NCBI GenBank assembly: GCA_964543235.1
Contig: CAZIXE010000009.1
Span: forward strand, 18,200 to 82,199
Length of the DNA: 64,000 nt
Origin: JANMMJ01 sp964543235
Lineage (GTDB): Bacteria > Pseudomonadota > Alphaproteobacteria > Rhizobiales > Aestuariivirgaceae
Direction: 5' to 3'
Shown piece after piece: positions 17,243-25,000 of this stretch (the stretch's first letter is position 1; each line of letters begins with the position of its first letter). Position numbers and translations under genes: made by a program. The notes below the pieces were generated by a model, which worked only from the letters and a program-made list of their open reading frames with translations, searched no databases and was not told where the DNA came from.

Positions 17243-17395
17243 TCAGTTGCAGCCGTTGTGCTTCTTCCACATCACGGGATCGTGGCCGGCGGGAACCGCC
17301 TTGCAGGGATCTCCGCCGCAGCCGCGCAGGGCGTTGTAGCGGGCGATCAGCCGTGAGTTGCCGGCCGCGGCAGGCCGAGTTGCGGGCGCCGGCGT
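17243..17395 (-). other. 50-codon coding-like extension after the phytase-like stop codon
   Basis: Directly after the TGA of the 17396-18427 gene the same frame stays open for 50 codons, to a TGA at 17243. The translated tail has a Pro/Ala linker (TPAPATRPAAAGNS) and then a Cys-rich block (ALRGCGGDPCKAVPAGHDP, then MWKKHNGCN) that looks like real protein. No ATG, GTG or TTG start occurs in frame before the block. It may be a remnant of a small secreted protein, a displaced domain, or a readthrough extension. See findings. Confidence 0.35.
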
Positions 17396-18427
17396 TCAGC
17401 GGGGATCGAGGGCAAACTGCAGGATGATGGTGCGCTGCAGGAAGTAGCTGAAATTGTCGTCGGAGATCAGGGTGAGCAAGGTTTCGCCTGCGGCGTTGGT
17501 GGACACGGCAAGGCCCTCCATGTTGTCGACCTCAAAGTTGTTGTCGGCCTCGAGGAGCACGTCGCCGCCGATGACGGCATCGGGCCGGATTGCCGCGGCA
17601 TCGATCAGCCGGAGGCGCATGGCGAAGCCGCCGAGCCAGCTGGCGCGGCGTTCGAGCACGATGAGCGTTCCGTCCGGCAGGCTTGCCGCATCGGCGATCT
17701 CATAATCCGGTGCCGATGTCAGCGTGAAGGGCTGCGGTTCGCCGCCGATCCACAACCAGCCCAGATGCCGGCCGCCGGGATCCTTGGTGCGCTCGGCGAT
17801 CGCTACGGGCGTGCCTGCCAGCGCACCCCCGGCAATGATGGTGGCAGCCTCGAAGCCCTTGTTCTCGGGAAAGGCCTTGGCCTCGGGCGGCGGCTTCAAA
17901 TAGGCCGTGACCGGCGACAGGCCCGCCGCGGCGACTGCCATGCGGGCTAAGCGCGACTTGCGTTCGAAGGAGATCAGGATTTCGCCGTCCTCGAGCGTAC
18001 CCGAGACGAGGGCGATGGCTTCAGCGTCGCGGTCATGGCCGATGCCCTTCATGGCCGGATCGTCCGGCGCCAGCGGGCCGATCATGGCATCGGCAAGGCC
18101 GGCGATACGGCTGCCCTCATGAACGATCTCGGCCTTGAGCCAGTGCAGGCGGTCGGAAACAGCGGCAAGGCGGGTGCCATGCGCATCCACGACGAGACCG
18201 GACCAGCCGCCGAAATCGCTGTCAGCGGCGGTGAGCGTCAGGCCGCCCCGCCATTCGAGCCGGCCGAAACGGGTGCGTTCCGGCTCTGCCTTGGCGAATC
18301 CCCTGATCTGTTCGGCGGTAATGGCAATGGGACGCATGGCGCCATCGCCCTCGGCGGTGGCCGCGCGCCATGTCAGCGTGCAGGCCGCCAGGATGGCGCA
18401 GAGCAGGGTCACGAACGGGAACGGCAT
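17396..18427 (-). CDS. Exported esterase-like phytase-family protein
   Basis: 343 residues from the ATG at 18427 (GGAAGG upstream). A signal peptide (FVTLLCAILAACTLTW) precedes a beta-propeller-like domain of the esterase-like activity of phytase family (PF13449 type). Recognisable blocks are RLEWRGGLTLTAADSDFGGW, SGLVVDAHGTRLAAVSDR, DAEAIAL, NKGFEAATII and NFEVDNMEGLAV. A cysteine near the signal cleavage site (AACTL) could make it a lipoprotein. Its substrate is unknown. It may act on phosphate esters in the periplasm, but this is family-level inference. The downstream in-frame extension is described separately. Confidence 0.85.
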   Translation of the reverse strand: MPFPFVTLLCAILAACTLTWRAATAEGDGAMRPIAITAEQIRGFAKAEPERTRFGRLEWRGGLTLTAADSDFGGWSGLVVDAHGTRLAAVSDRLHWLKAEIVHEGSRIAGLADAMIGPLAPDDPAMKGIGHDRDAEAIALVSGTLEDGEILISFERKSRLARMAVAAAGLSPVTAYLKPPPEAKAFPENKGFEAATIIAGGALAGTPVAIAERTKDPGGRHLGWLWIGGEPQPFTLTSAPDYEIADAASLPDGTLIVLERRASWLGGFAMRLRLIDAAAIRPDAVIGGDVLLEADNNFEVDNMEGLAVSTNAAGETLLTLISDDNFSYFLQRTIILQFALDPR

Positions 18428-18549
18428 CGGACTGGGGTTTTCCTTCCGGGTGCGGGCGTCTATCTTCGGGCGGTCGAGGGGCTTATGCCCGAAGCTGGAT
18501 GCCGGCCGCAAGCACTGGCGGCCCGTCCACCGCATGCGAGGATTAAGGC

Positions 18550-18855
18550 ATGGAACTGCAGATCGCCGAGGATCTGGCTTCAATCCTGAGTTTCGTGATC
18601 CTGCTCATCGGAGCGATTGCGGCGTGGCGGGCCTATGCGGCACGGCAGAATCTCTGGCAGCGCAAGCGCCGAAGCCTCGAAGCCTATCTGCGGGCGGCCG
18701 CCAGCAACGGCACGCGCGAGCGCACGGCGCAACAGGTCATCCAGGACGTCGGGATTACCGAGGACGAGGCCATCCGCATCAGCTTCGAAAGCGGCCAGAT
18801 CGGCCGGCTCGCAGGGCAGGGGCAGACGGTGTTCTTCTGGACGGCAAGGACCTGA
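18550..18855 (+). CDS. Small membrane-anchored protein, unknown
   Basis: 101 residues. One N-terminal transmembrane helix (LASILSFVILLIGAIAAWRAY) is followed by a basic stretch (RQNLWQRKRRSLEAYL) and a soluble domain of about 50 residues with a helix-turn-helix-like look (RTAQQVIQDVGITEDEAIRI). The domain would face the cytoplasm. Similar short proteins are common in Hyphomicrobiales with no known role. It is divergent from the phytase-like gene and about 80 bases upstream of the GGDEF-EAL gene. Confidence 0.75.
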   Translation: MELQIAEDLASILSFVILLIGAIAAWRAYAARQNLWQRKRRSLEAYLRAAASNGTRERTAQQVIQDVGITEDEAIRISFESGQIGRLAGQGQTVFFWTART

Positions 18856-18934
18856 TCCGGCGGCCTAAGCGTTGACAAAGGGTTAACCCTATCGGCGGCA
18901 AGATGCCGGCTTCGATCCAGGGTTGCTCCTTCGC

Positions 18935-20917
18935 ATGCGGTTGTTCCTGCGCACCAATCTTGTGGCTCTGCTGCTGGCACTGGCCGCGGTCTCCGTCCTG
19001 CTGGCGGGTGCGATCTATGTCATCAACGAGCGCTCGATTCAGACCCTGATCGTCAACAGCGCCAGGCAAACGGCCGGCGAATGGGCCGCGAAGCTGCGCA
19101 ACCGGCTGACCGATATCGAAACCATCGCCCAGGGCGGCAACCCATCGCCGGGGAGCCTGGCGGTGATCGCCCAGGCGCGCGCCATCGGCGGCGTGTCGCG
19201 CTTCAGCCTGTTCGATGCCGAAGGCGTCAAACGGCTCGACTCCGATACGCTGTCGGTCAAGGGCCCCGCCGGCGATGCCCGCGGTCCCCTGCCGGCGGAC
19301 ATCCTCGCAACCATCCGGGCCGGCCGGTACCACGTGCAGTTCGACGAAATCGAGACCGCGCAGGGCCGGCGGCTGATCGCCGAGACCTACGTCCCGGTCC
19401 TGCGTGGCGGCAAGCTGGTGGCGATCCTCGAAGTCTATGTCGATCAGACCCTCAATGCCCAGCGCTTCCGCGGTGCCTTTGCCTACAATTCGCTGCTGAT
19501 CGCCATGCTCGCGGCCCTCGGCTTTGCGGTTCCGGCCTATGGCTTCTTCCGGCGCACAAGGCAGAAGCTGGTGGCGGATGCCCATGCCGCATTCCTCGCC
19601 ACACACGATCCGCTGACCGAGTTGCAGAATCGCGGCGCCTTCGTCGGCGCATTCGGGCGCCTTCTCAATACGGATCACGAGCACGGGAAGCTGACGGCGC
19701 TCAGGGTGATCGATGTCGATCACTTCCAGGAGATCAACGCCAAGTTCGGTGCAGCGGCGGGCGACGAGCTGTTGCGCAATATTGCCGACCGGCTCAGCGA
19801 TGTGCTGCGGGTCGAGGATGTAGCGGCGCGGCTGGGTAGTGACGAATTCGTCATTGCCCAGCCCGGATTTAACAATGAGGCAGAGATCGCCGCCGCCGGC
19901 GAGATCATCACCAATGCGCTGGCAGTACCGTTCCGGCTGCCGGCAAGCGATGCGCGGGTGACCTTCAGCATCGGCACGGCGGTGGCGCCCGGCGATGGGC
20001 GCGGCGCGCTGGCGCTGATCCGGAATGCCGGCACAGCGGTAAGGGTCGTCAAGGCGCGCGGCCGCAATGGCCATTGCCGCTTCGAACCGGCCTTCGATGC
20101 CGAGCTGCAGCAGCGCATCGTCATTGAAACACTGGTGCGCGAAGCAGTGCTGCGGGAGCGGTTCGAGCTGCATTACCAGCCGGTCTTCGACATCAGGACC
20201 GCCGCGCTCAAGGGGTTCGAGGCGCTCCTGCGGCTCTGCGGACAGGATGGCGAGCCGGTGCCGCCGGACGTGTTCATCCCGGTGGCCGAGGCGATCGGCC
20301 TTATCGACGATATCGGCTCGTGGGTTCTGGAGACCGCCTGCAGCACGGCGGCTGCCTGGCCGCAGCCGGCCAAGATCGCCATCAACCTGTCGGCGGCGCA
20401 GTTCCGGCGGCACTCGGTGTGCGATGCCACGCAGCGGGCTCTGGCACACAGCGGCCTCGATCCGGGGCGGCTGCATCTCGAGATCACCGAGAGCCTGCTG
20501 CTGGCCGACAGCGAGCCGGTGCTCGAACAGCTGCAGGCCCTCAAGGCCATGGGAGTGGCCATCGTCATGGATGATTTCGGCTCGGGCTATTCAAGCCTGG
20601 GCTACATGCTGAAGTTCCCGTTCGACCGGCTCAAGATTGACCGCTCGTTCATCGCGGGGCTTTCGGCCAATGACGACAACGCCCGCAAGGTGGTCGAAAC
20701 CATCATCACGCTGGGTCATACGCTCAAGATGACGGTGACGGCGGAGGGCGTCGAAACCCTGGCACAGGCGCATGCGCTGCGCGAGATGAACTGCGACGAT
20801 GCGCAGGGCTTCCTGTTCGGCAGGCCGGTGCCGGCCACCGAAGTGGCCGCCGTCTTCATGCGGCAGTTCGTGCGCGAACTGCAGCCGGAAGAACGGACGC
20901 GCCGCAGCGTTGCGTAA
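18935..20917 (+). CDS. Membrane GGDEF-EAL protein (c-di-GMP turnover)
   Basis: 660 residues from the ATG at 18935. Two transmembrane helices (about residues 8-28 and 185-205) flank an extracytoplasmic sensor region. A GGDEF domain follows with a substituted active-site motif, GSDEF (about residue 300), so cyclase activity is doubtful. The EAL domain looks complete: FEALLRL (about residue 428), the asparagine in INLSAAQF, the glutamate in EITES, the paired aspartates in MDDFGSGYSS, the lysine in LKIDRSF and the glutamate in AEGVET. It therefore most likely degrades c-di-GMP, perhaps with the GGDEF domain binding GTP as a regulator. Confidence 0.93.
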   Translation: MRLFLRTNLVALLLALAAVSVLLAGAIYVINERSIQTLIVNSARQTAGEWAAKLRNRLTDIETIAQGGNPSPGSLAVIAQARAIGGVSRFSLFDAEGVKRLDSDTLSVKGPAGDARGPLPADILATIRAGRYHVQFDEIETAQGRRLIAETYVPVLRGGKLVAILEVYVDQTLNAQRFRGAFAYNSLLIAMLAALGFAVPAYGFFRRTRQKLVADAHAAFLATHDPLTELQNRGAFVGAFGRLLNTDHEHGKLTALRVIDVDHFQEINAKFGAAAGDELLRNIADRLSDVLRVEDVAARLGSDEFVIAQPGFNNEAEIAAAGEIITNALAVPFRLPASDARVTFSIGTAVAPGDGRGALALIRNAGTAVRVVKARGRNGHCRFEPAFDAELQQRIVIETLVREAVLRERFELHYQPVFDIRTAALKGFEALLRLCGQDGEPVPPDVFIPVAEAIGLIDDIGSWVLETACSTAAAWPQPAKIAINLSAAQFRRHSVCDATQRALAHSGLDPGRLHLEITESLLLADSEPVLEQLQALKAMGVAIVMDDFGSGYSSLGYMLKFPFDRLKIDRSFIAGLSANDDNARKVVETIITLGHTLKMTVTAEGVETLAQAHALREMNCDDAQGFLFGRPVPATEVAAVFMRQFVRELQPEERTRRSVA

Positions 20918-20963
20918 ACGCTGCGCCACTTGTGCCGAAATGCCAGAGCGCTAAGATCGGCCG

Positions 20964-22265
20964 ATGACGTCCTCACTCGATCTCGCCCTGCAGCAGGCCC
21001 AGGAGAACTTCCGCCGAAAGCGGCCCAAGACCGAGGCGCTGCATGCCCGCGCCAGAGCCGTCATGCCGGGCGGCAATACCCGCACGATCCTCTACTCGGC
21101 GCCGTTTCCGATCCGCATCGAGAAGGGTGAGGGGCAGATCATCATCGACGTCGACGGCCACGCCTATGTCGATCTGGTTGGCGAGTATTCGGCCGGCATT
21201 TATGGCCACTCGCATCCGCGCATCCGCCGGGCGGTTGAAGAGGCGCTGGCGATGGGCCTCAACATCGGCGCCCACCACGCCCGCGAGGTGGCGTTTGCCG
21301 AGGCGGTCACCAGGCGCTTCGGGCTTGACCTGGTGCGCTTCACCAACTCCGGCACCGAGGCCAACATGATGGCGCTGGCGGCGGCGCAGAACTTCACCAA
21401 GCGCCGCAAGATCATGCCTATGTTCGGCGGCTATCATGGCGGCACGCTGTTTTTCACGGCGGGCGCCGGACCGGTCAATGCGCCCTACGAGGTGGTGCTC
21501 GGCCGGTTCAACGACGGCGTGACAACGCGGAAGCTGATCGATCAGCATGCGGATGATCTTGCCGCGGTCATCGTCGAGCCGATGCAGGGCACGAGTTGTC
21601 TTTCCGCCGATCCGGCATTTCTGGCAATGCTCCGCGAGGAGACAGCGAAGCGGGGCGTTGTGCTGATCCTCGACGAGGTGATGACCTCGAGACTAAGCCC
21701 GGGAGGGCTGGCCCCGGTCATGGGCGTTGCGCCCGACCTCAAGACGCTCGGCAAATATGTCGGCGGCGGCATGTCGTTCGGGGCCTTCGGGGGCAGGGCG
21801 GACATCATGGGTCAGTTCGATCCCGCAAGGCCCGATGCGCTGCCGCACGCCGGCACCTTCAACAACAACACACTGACCATGACGGCCGGTTTCGTGGCGA
21901 TCACCGAGGTCTATACGGCGGAAGCGGTGAATGATCTCAACGGCCGCGGCGACCGGCTGCGCGCGTCCCTCAACGATCTCTTCATGCGCTACCAGGCGCC
22001 GATGCAAGCCACGGGGATTGGCTCGATGATCACCCTCCATCCGGTGGTAGGGGAGGTCAGGACGCCGGAGGACGTACAGAAGGCCGACAAGCGACTCAGG
22101 CAGTTGCTATTCCTCGATCTCCTGGACGACGGCTTCTACATCGCCGAACGCGGCTTTATGGCGCTGTCGCTCAAGGTCAGCGAAGAGGACTGCGCGCGGC
22201 TGGTCGCAGCCGTTGAGCGATTCATCGCCAGAAGGCGCGAACTGCTGACCTCCATGCCTGACTGA
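20964..22265 (+). CDS. Class III PLP-dependent aminotransferase (HemL-like)
   Basis: 433 residues. The pattern AVMPGGNTRTI, VGEYSAGIYGHSHP, FTNSGTEANMMAL, FGGYHGGTL, VEPMQGTS, LILDEVMTSRL and the PLP lysine in LKTLGKYVGGGMSFGAFGG matches glutamate-1-semialdehyde 2,1-aminomutase-like enzymes. It is probably not the housekeeping HemL. The haem-pathway signature is diverged, and this subfamily is usually annotated as an aspartate aminotransferase family protein. Substrate unknown. A hairpin follows the gene, and a second class III aminotransferase lies next on the same strand. Confidence 0.85.
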   Translation: MTSSLDLALQQAQENFRRKRPKTEALHARARAVMPGGNTRTILYSAPFPIRIEKGEGQIIIDVDGHAYVDLVGEYSAGIYGHSHPRIRRAVEEALAMGLNIGAHHAREVAFAEAVTRRFGLDLVRFTNSGTEANMMALAAAQNFTKRRKIMPMFGGYHGGTLFFTAGAGPVNAPYEVVLGRFNDGVTTRKLIDQHADDLAAVIVEPMQGTSCLSADPAFLAMLREETAKRGVVLILDEVMTSRLSPGGLAPVMGVAPDLKTLGKYVGGGMSFGAFGGRADIMGQFDPARPDALPHAGTFNNNTLTMTAGFVAITEVYTAEAVNDLNGRGDRLRASLNDLFMRYQAPMQATGIGSMITLHPVVGEVRTPEDVQKADKRLRQLLFLDLLDDGFYIAERGFMALSLKVSEEDCARLVAAVERFIARRRELLTSMPD

Positions 22266-22280
22266 CTTTGGGCTGCGTCT

Positions 22281-22301
22281 CCCGCACCTGCTCAGTGCGG
22301 G
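22281..22301 (+). terminator. Hairpin after HemL-like aminotransferase gene
   Basis: CCCGCAC (22281-22287) and GTGCGGG (22295-22301) form a perfect seven-base stem with a seven-base loop, 15 bases after the stop codon. There is no strong T run, so it may act as a weak or assisted terminator. Confidence 0.5.
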
Positions 22302-22376
22302 GGTTGGCGGGGCCGGTTGGGAGGGCTAGAGAGAATGAATGTGGGCCGGTGGCCCATATAATTGTCAGCATATTCT

Positions 22377-22392
22377 GAATGAGCACACATTC
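22377..22392. promoter_or_regulatory. Small palindrome upstream of omega-aminotransferase
   Basis: GAATG-AGCACA-CATTC lies 17 bases before the start codon in a short AT-rich stretch that also holds TATAAT-like sequence (around 22356). It could be an operator overlapping the promoter. The evidence is the inverted repeat and its position only. Confidence 0.3.
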
Positions 22393-22408
22393 AATAAAGG
22401 AGACCATC

Positions 22409-23842
22409 ATGCTTCAACGGGCTAGCAACCGCTTCAATGCGCAGGACCTCTGGCAGAAGGACCACGACCATTATCTGCATCCCTGGACGCATTTCGACAG
22501 TTTCAAGAAGGAGGGCTCGCTCGCCATCGTGGAAGGCGAGGGCTCGTTCATCACCGACATCAACGGCAAGCGCTATCTCGACGGGCTGGGCGGCATGTGG
22601 TGTGTCAATGTCGGCTATGGCCGCGAAGAAATGGCGGAAGCCATGGCCGAGCAGGCGAGGCAGCTCGCCTATGCCAATCCCTTCGTGGACATGACCACCG
22701 CACCGGGCGCCGAGCTTGCCGCCAAGCTCGCCGAAATCGCCCCGGGATCGCTCAACCATGTCGCGTTCTCGACGTCAGGCTCCTGCGCCAATGACACGGC
22801 GATCCGGCTCGCACATTTCTACCACGCGCGCCGCGGCGAAAGCTCGCGCAAGCACATCATTTCGCGGCACAACTCCTATCACGGCTCGAGCTATCTGACG
22901 ATTTCGGTCGGCAACCGCTACGGCGACCGCACGCCCTATTTCCATTACATCGACGACTTCATCCATCACCTGTCGGCGCCCTACCCCTACCGGCGGCCCG
23001 AGGGCATGAGTGAAGATCAATTCTCGGATTTCCTGGTCGAGGAGTTCGAGGCCAAGATCAGGGAACTGGGCAAGGAAAACATCGCCGCCTTCATCGCCGA
23101 GCCGATCCAGGGCTCGGGCGGGGTGGTGGCGCCGCCGCCCGGCTATCTCAGGCGCATGTGGGAAGTGGCGAAGGAAAACGGCATCTTGTTCATCGCCGAC
23201 GAGGTGGTGACCGCCTTCGGGCGGCTCGGCCACTGGTTCGCCAGCAAGGACGTCTTCGACATCGAGCCGGACATCATCGTCTCGGCCAAGGGCCTCACCT
23301 CAGGCTATCTGCCGCTCGGGGCCACGATCTTCTCGGATGAAGTCTATGAGGGAATCAGCCTGCCGGGACCCGATGTGTGGTTCGCGCATGGCTTCACCTA
23401 TTCCGGGCATCCGGTGTGCTGCGCCGTTGCGCTCAAGAACATCGAGATCATCGAGCGCGAGGGCCTGCTGGAGCATGCGCGCGTGGTCGGCGATCATTTC
23501 GAGCGGCGGCTCAAGGAACTCGAATCGTTGCGGCTGGTCGGCAATGTGCGGGGGAAACGGCTGATGATGTGCGTCGAGTATGTCGCCGACAAGGCGAGCA
23601 AGGCGCATCTGCCCGACGAGATCAACATCTCGAAGCGCATTTCCAATCTCTGCGAGGCCAAAGGGCTGCTGGTCAGGCCGCTCGGCCATCTCGACATCAT
23701 GTCGCCGCCGCTCACCCTTTCTTTCAAGGAAGCGGACTTCCTGGTCGACACCCTGCATGAGGCGATCGAGGAGGCAACGGCGCAGCTCGTCAGCGAGGGC
23801 CTGCTGCCATCGGCGCGGCCCGTGCAATACGGCGGTAACTGA
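22409..23842 (+). CDS. Class III omega-aminotransferase (amine/beta-alanine:pyruvate type)
   Basis: 477 residues from the ATG at 22409, which has AAAGGAGA upstream. The fold-type I motifs are complete: the substrate-side GLGGMWCVNVGYG, FSTSGSCANDTAIRL, SYHGSSYL, AEPIQGSGG, the cofactor aspartate in LFIADEVVTAFGRLG, and the PLP lysine in IVSAKGLTSGYLPLGA. It resembles omega-amino acid or polyamine:pyruvate transaminases (SpuC-like), and the exact amine donor cannot be read from sequence. It follows another class III aminotransferase, so the pair may act in one amine-catabolic route. Confidence 0.88.
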   Translation: MLQRASNRFNAQDLWQKDHDHYLHPWTHFDSFKKEGSLAIVEGEGSFITDINGKRYLDGLGGMWCVNVGYGREEMAEAMAEQARQLAYANPFVDMTTAPGAELAAKLAEIAPGSLNHVAFSTSGSCANDTAIRLAHFYHARRGESSRKHIISRHNSYHGSSYLTISVGNRYGDRTPYFHYIDDFIHHLSAPYPYRRPEGMSEDQFSDFLVEEFEAKIRELGKENIAAFIAEPIQGSGGVVAPPPGYLRRMWEVAKENGILFIADEVVTAFGRLGHWFASKDVFDIEPDIIVSAKGLTSGYLPLGATIFSDEVYEGISLPGPDVWFAHGFTYSGHPVCCAVALKNIEIIEREGLLEHARVVGDHFERRLKELESLRLVGNVRGKRLMMCVEYVADKASKAHLPDEINISKRISNLCEAKGLLVRPLGHLDIMSPPLTLSFKEADFLVDTLHEAIEEATAQLVSEGLLPSARPVQYGGN

Positions 23843-23864
23843 GGCGCCGTCCGGCACGGGAACG

Positions 23865-24932
23865 CTATGCCGGCCGCAGCCTCGCCATGGCTGCGGCCGC
23901 TTCCTCGACCAGCTTCTGCATGAGCGCTGCGGCGGGCAGCTCGCGGTTGAGGGCGGCGGCTTGGCCGTAGAGGTGGAAGGACACGTCAACCGGCTCGGCC
24001 ATGCAGAGCGGATAGACGAGCTCATAGAGCGAGGGGAAATCCGGGAGCGGGGTGCGCGCGGTCGCCATCTCGACGGCATAGGTGCTGCGCGCCGCGCGGG
24101 CGGAGCGGCCCGAAACTGCGTCGGTCACCATGGTGTCGGTGTCCTGCGCCGTGCGGAGCCGGGCGCGGCGGGCCGGGTCGGTCGCAGCTTCCGGACAGGA
24201 GAGGAAGGCGGTTCCCATCTGCACGCCGCTGGCCCCCAGGGCCAGGGCGGCGGCGATGCCGCGGCCGTCGCCGATGCCGCCTGCGGCGATCACCGGACAG
24301 GTCACGGCGTCGACGACCTGGGGCACCAGCGCCATGGTGCCGATACCGTCGCCCGGCGCCGTCGGCCGGTGCGAGCCGCGATGCCCGCCGGCCTCATAGC
24401 CCTGGGCAATGATGGCGGTGACGCCGGCCTGCTCCAGGTCCCGGGCCTCGGCAACGGTGGTGGCGGTGCTGATGACGGCGATGCCCGCCTCGCGCAGCCC
24501 GGCCATTGCCGCCGGGCCGGGCACGCCAAAGTGAAAGCTCACCACCGGCGGGCGAAGGTCGAGCAGTGCGTCGAGCATTTCCGCCGGAAATCCCTCTGCG
24601 AGATGCGGCGGCTGATCCGGCGGTGGTGCCAGCCCATGCTGCACATAGAGCGGCAGGAGCCGGTTCCGCGTTGCGGTCCACAGCGCCTGGTCGCGGGCCG
24701 GGGCGGGGTGGACGAAGAAGTTCAGGTTGAAAGGCCGGCTGGTGGCAGCGCGCAGCTCGGCAACGGCCGGGGCCAGCGTGGCGGGGGTCATGTCAGCGCA
24801 GCCGAGCGAGCCGAGGCCGCCGGCATTGCTGACCGCAGCGGCCAATGCAGGTGTAGCCGAGCCGGCCATGGGCGCCTGAATGATCGGGTGGGCGATATCC
24901 AGCAGGTTGCAGAGACGCCGATCAGACCACAT
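23865..24932 (-). CDS. Nitronate monooxygenase (2-nitropropane dioxygenase family)
   Basis: 355 residues from the ATG at 24932, preceded by GGAGG. A TIM-barrel FMN enzyme: HPIIQAPMAG at the N-terminus, FNLNFFVH, the phosphate-binding loops QGYEAGGHRG and VIAAGGIGDGRGIAAALALG, and GVQMGTAFL. It would oxidise alkyl nitronates such as propionate 3-nitronate using oxygen. Some family members act instead as enoyl reductases, but the GGHRG and GTAFL motifs favour nitronate monooxygenase. It is convergent with the omega-aminotransferase gene. Confidence 0.9.
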   Translation of the reverse strand: MWSDRRLCNLLDIAHPIIQAPMAGSATPALAAAVSNAGGLGSLGCADMTPATLAPAVAELRAATSRPFNLNFFVHPAPARDQALWTATRNRLLPLYVQHGLAPPPDQPPHLAEGFPAEMLDALLDLRPPVVSFHFGVPGPAAMAGLREAGIAVISTATTVAEARDLEQAGVTAIIAQGYEAGGHRGSHRPTAPGDGIGTMALVPQVVDAVTCPVIAAGGIGDGRGIAAALALGASGVQMGTAFLSCPEAATDPARRARLRTAQDTDTMVTDAVSGRSARAARSTYAVEMATARTPLPDFPSLYELVYPLCMAEPVDVSFHLYGQAAALNRELPAAALMQKLVEEAAAAMARLRPA

Positions 24933-25000
24933 GGTGCAACTCCTCCACGTTCGCTTGCGCAAGGCGCGCTGCGGGCACCAGCCGGCGGACCCCGGTCGCG

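Noticed and set aside
18779..20476. Reverse open frame of 565 codons opposite the GGDEF-EAL gene
   Set aside because: It mirrors the codon bias of the forward gene, is rich in Arg/Gly/Asp/His with no domain, and the forward frame has complete EAL motifs.
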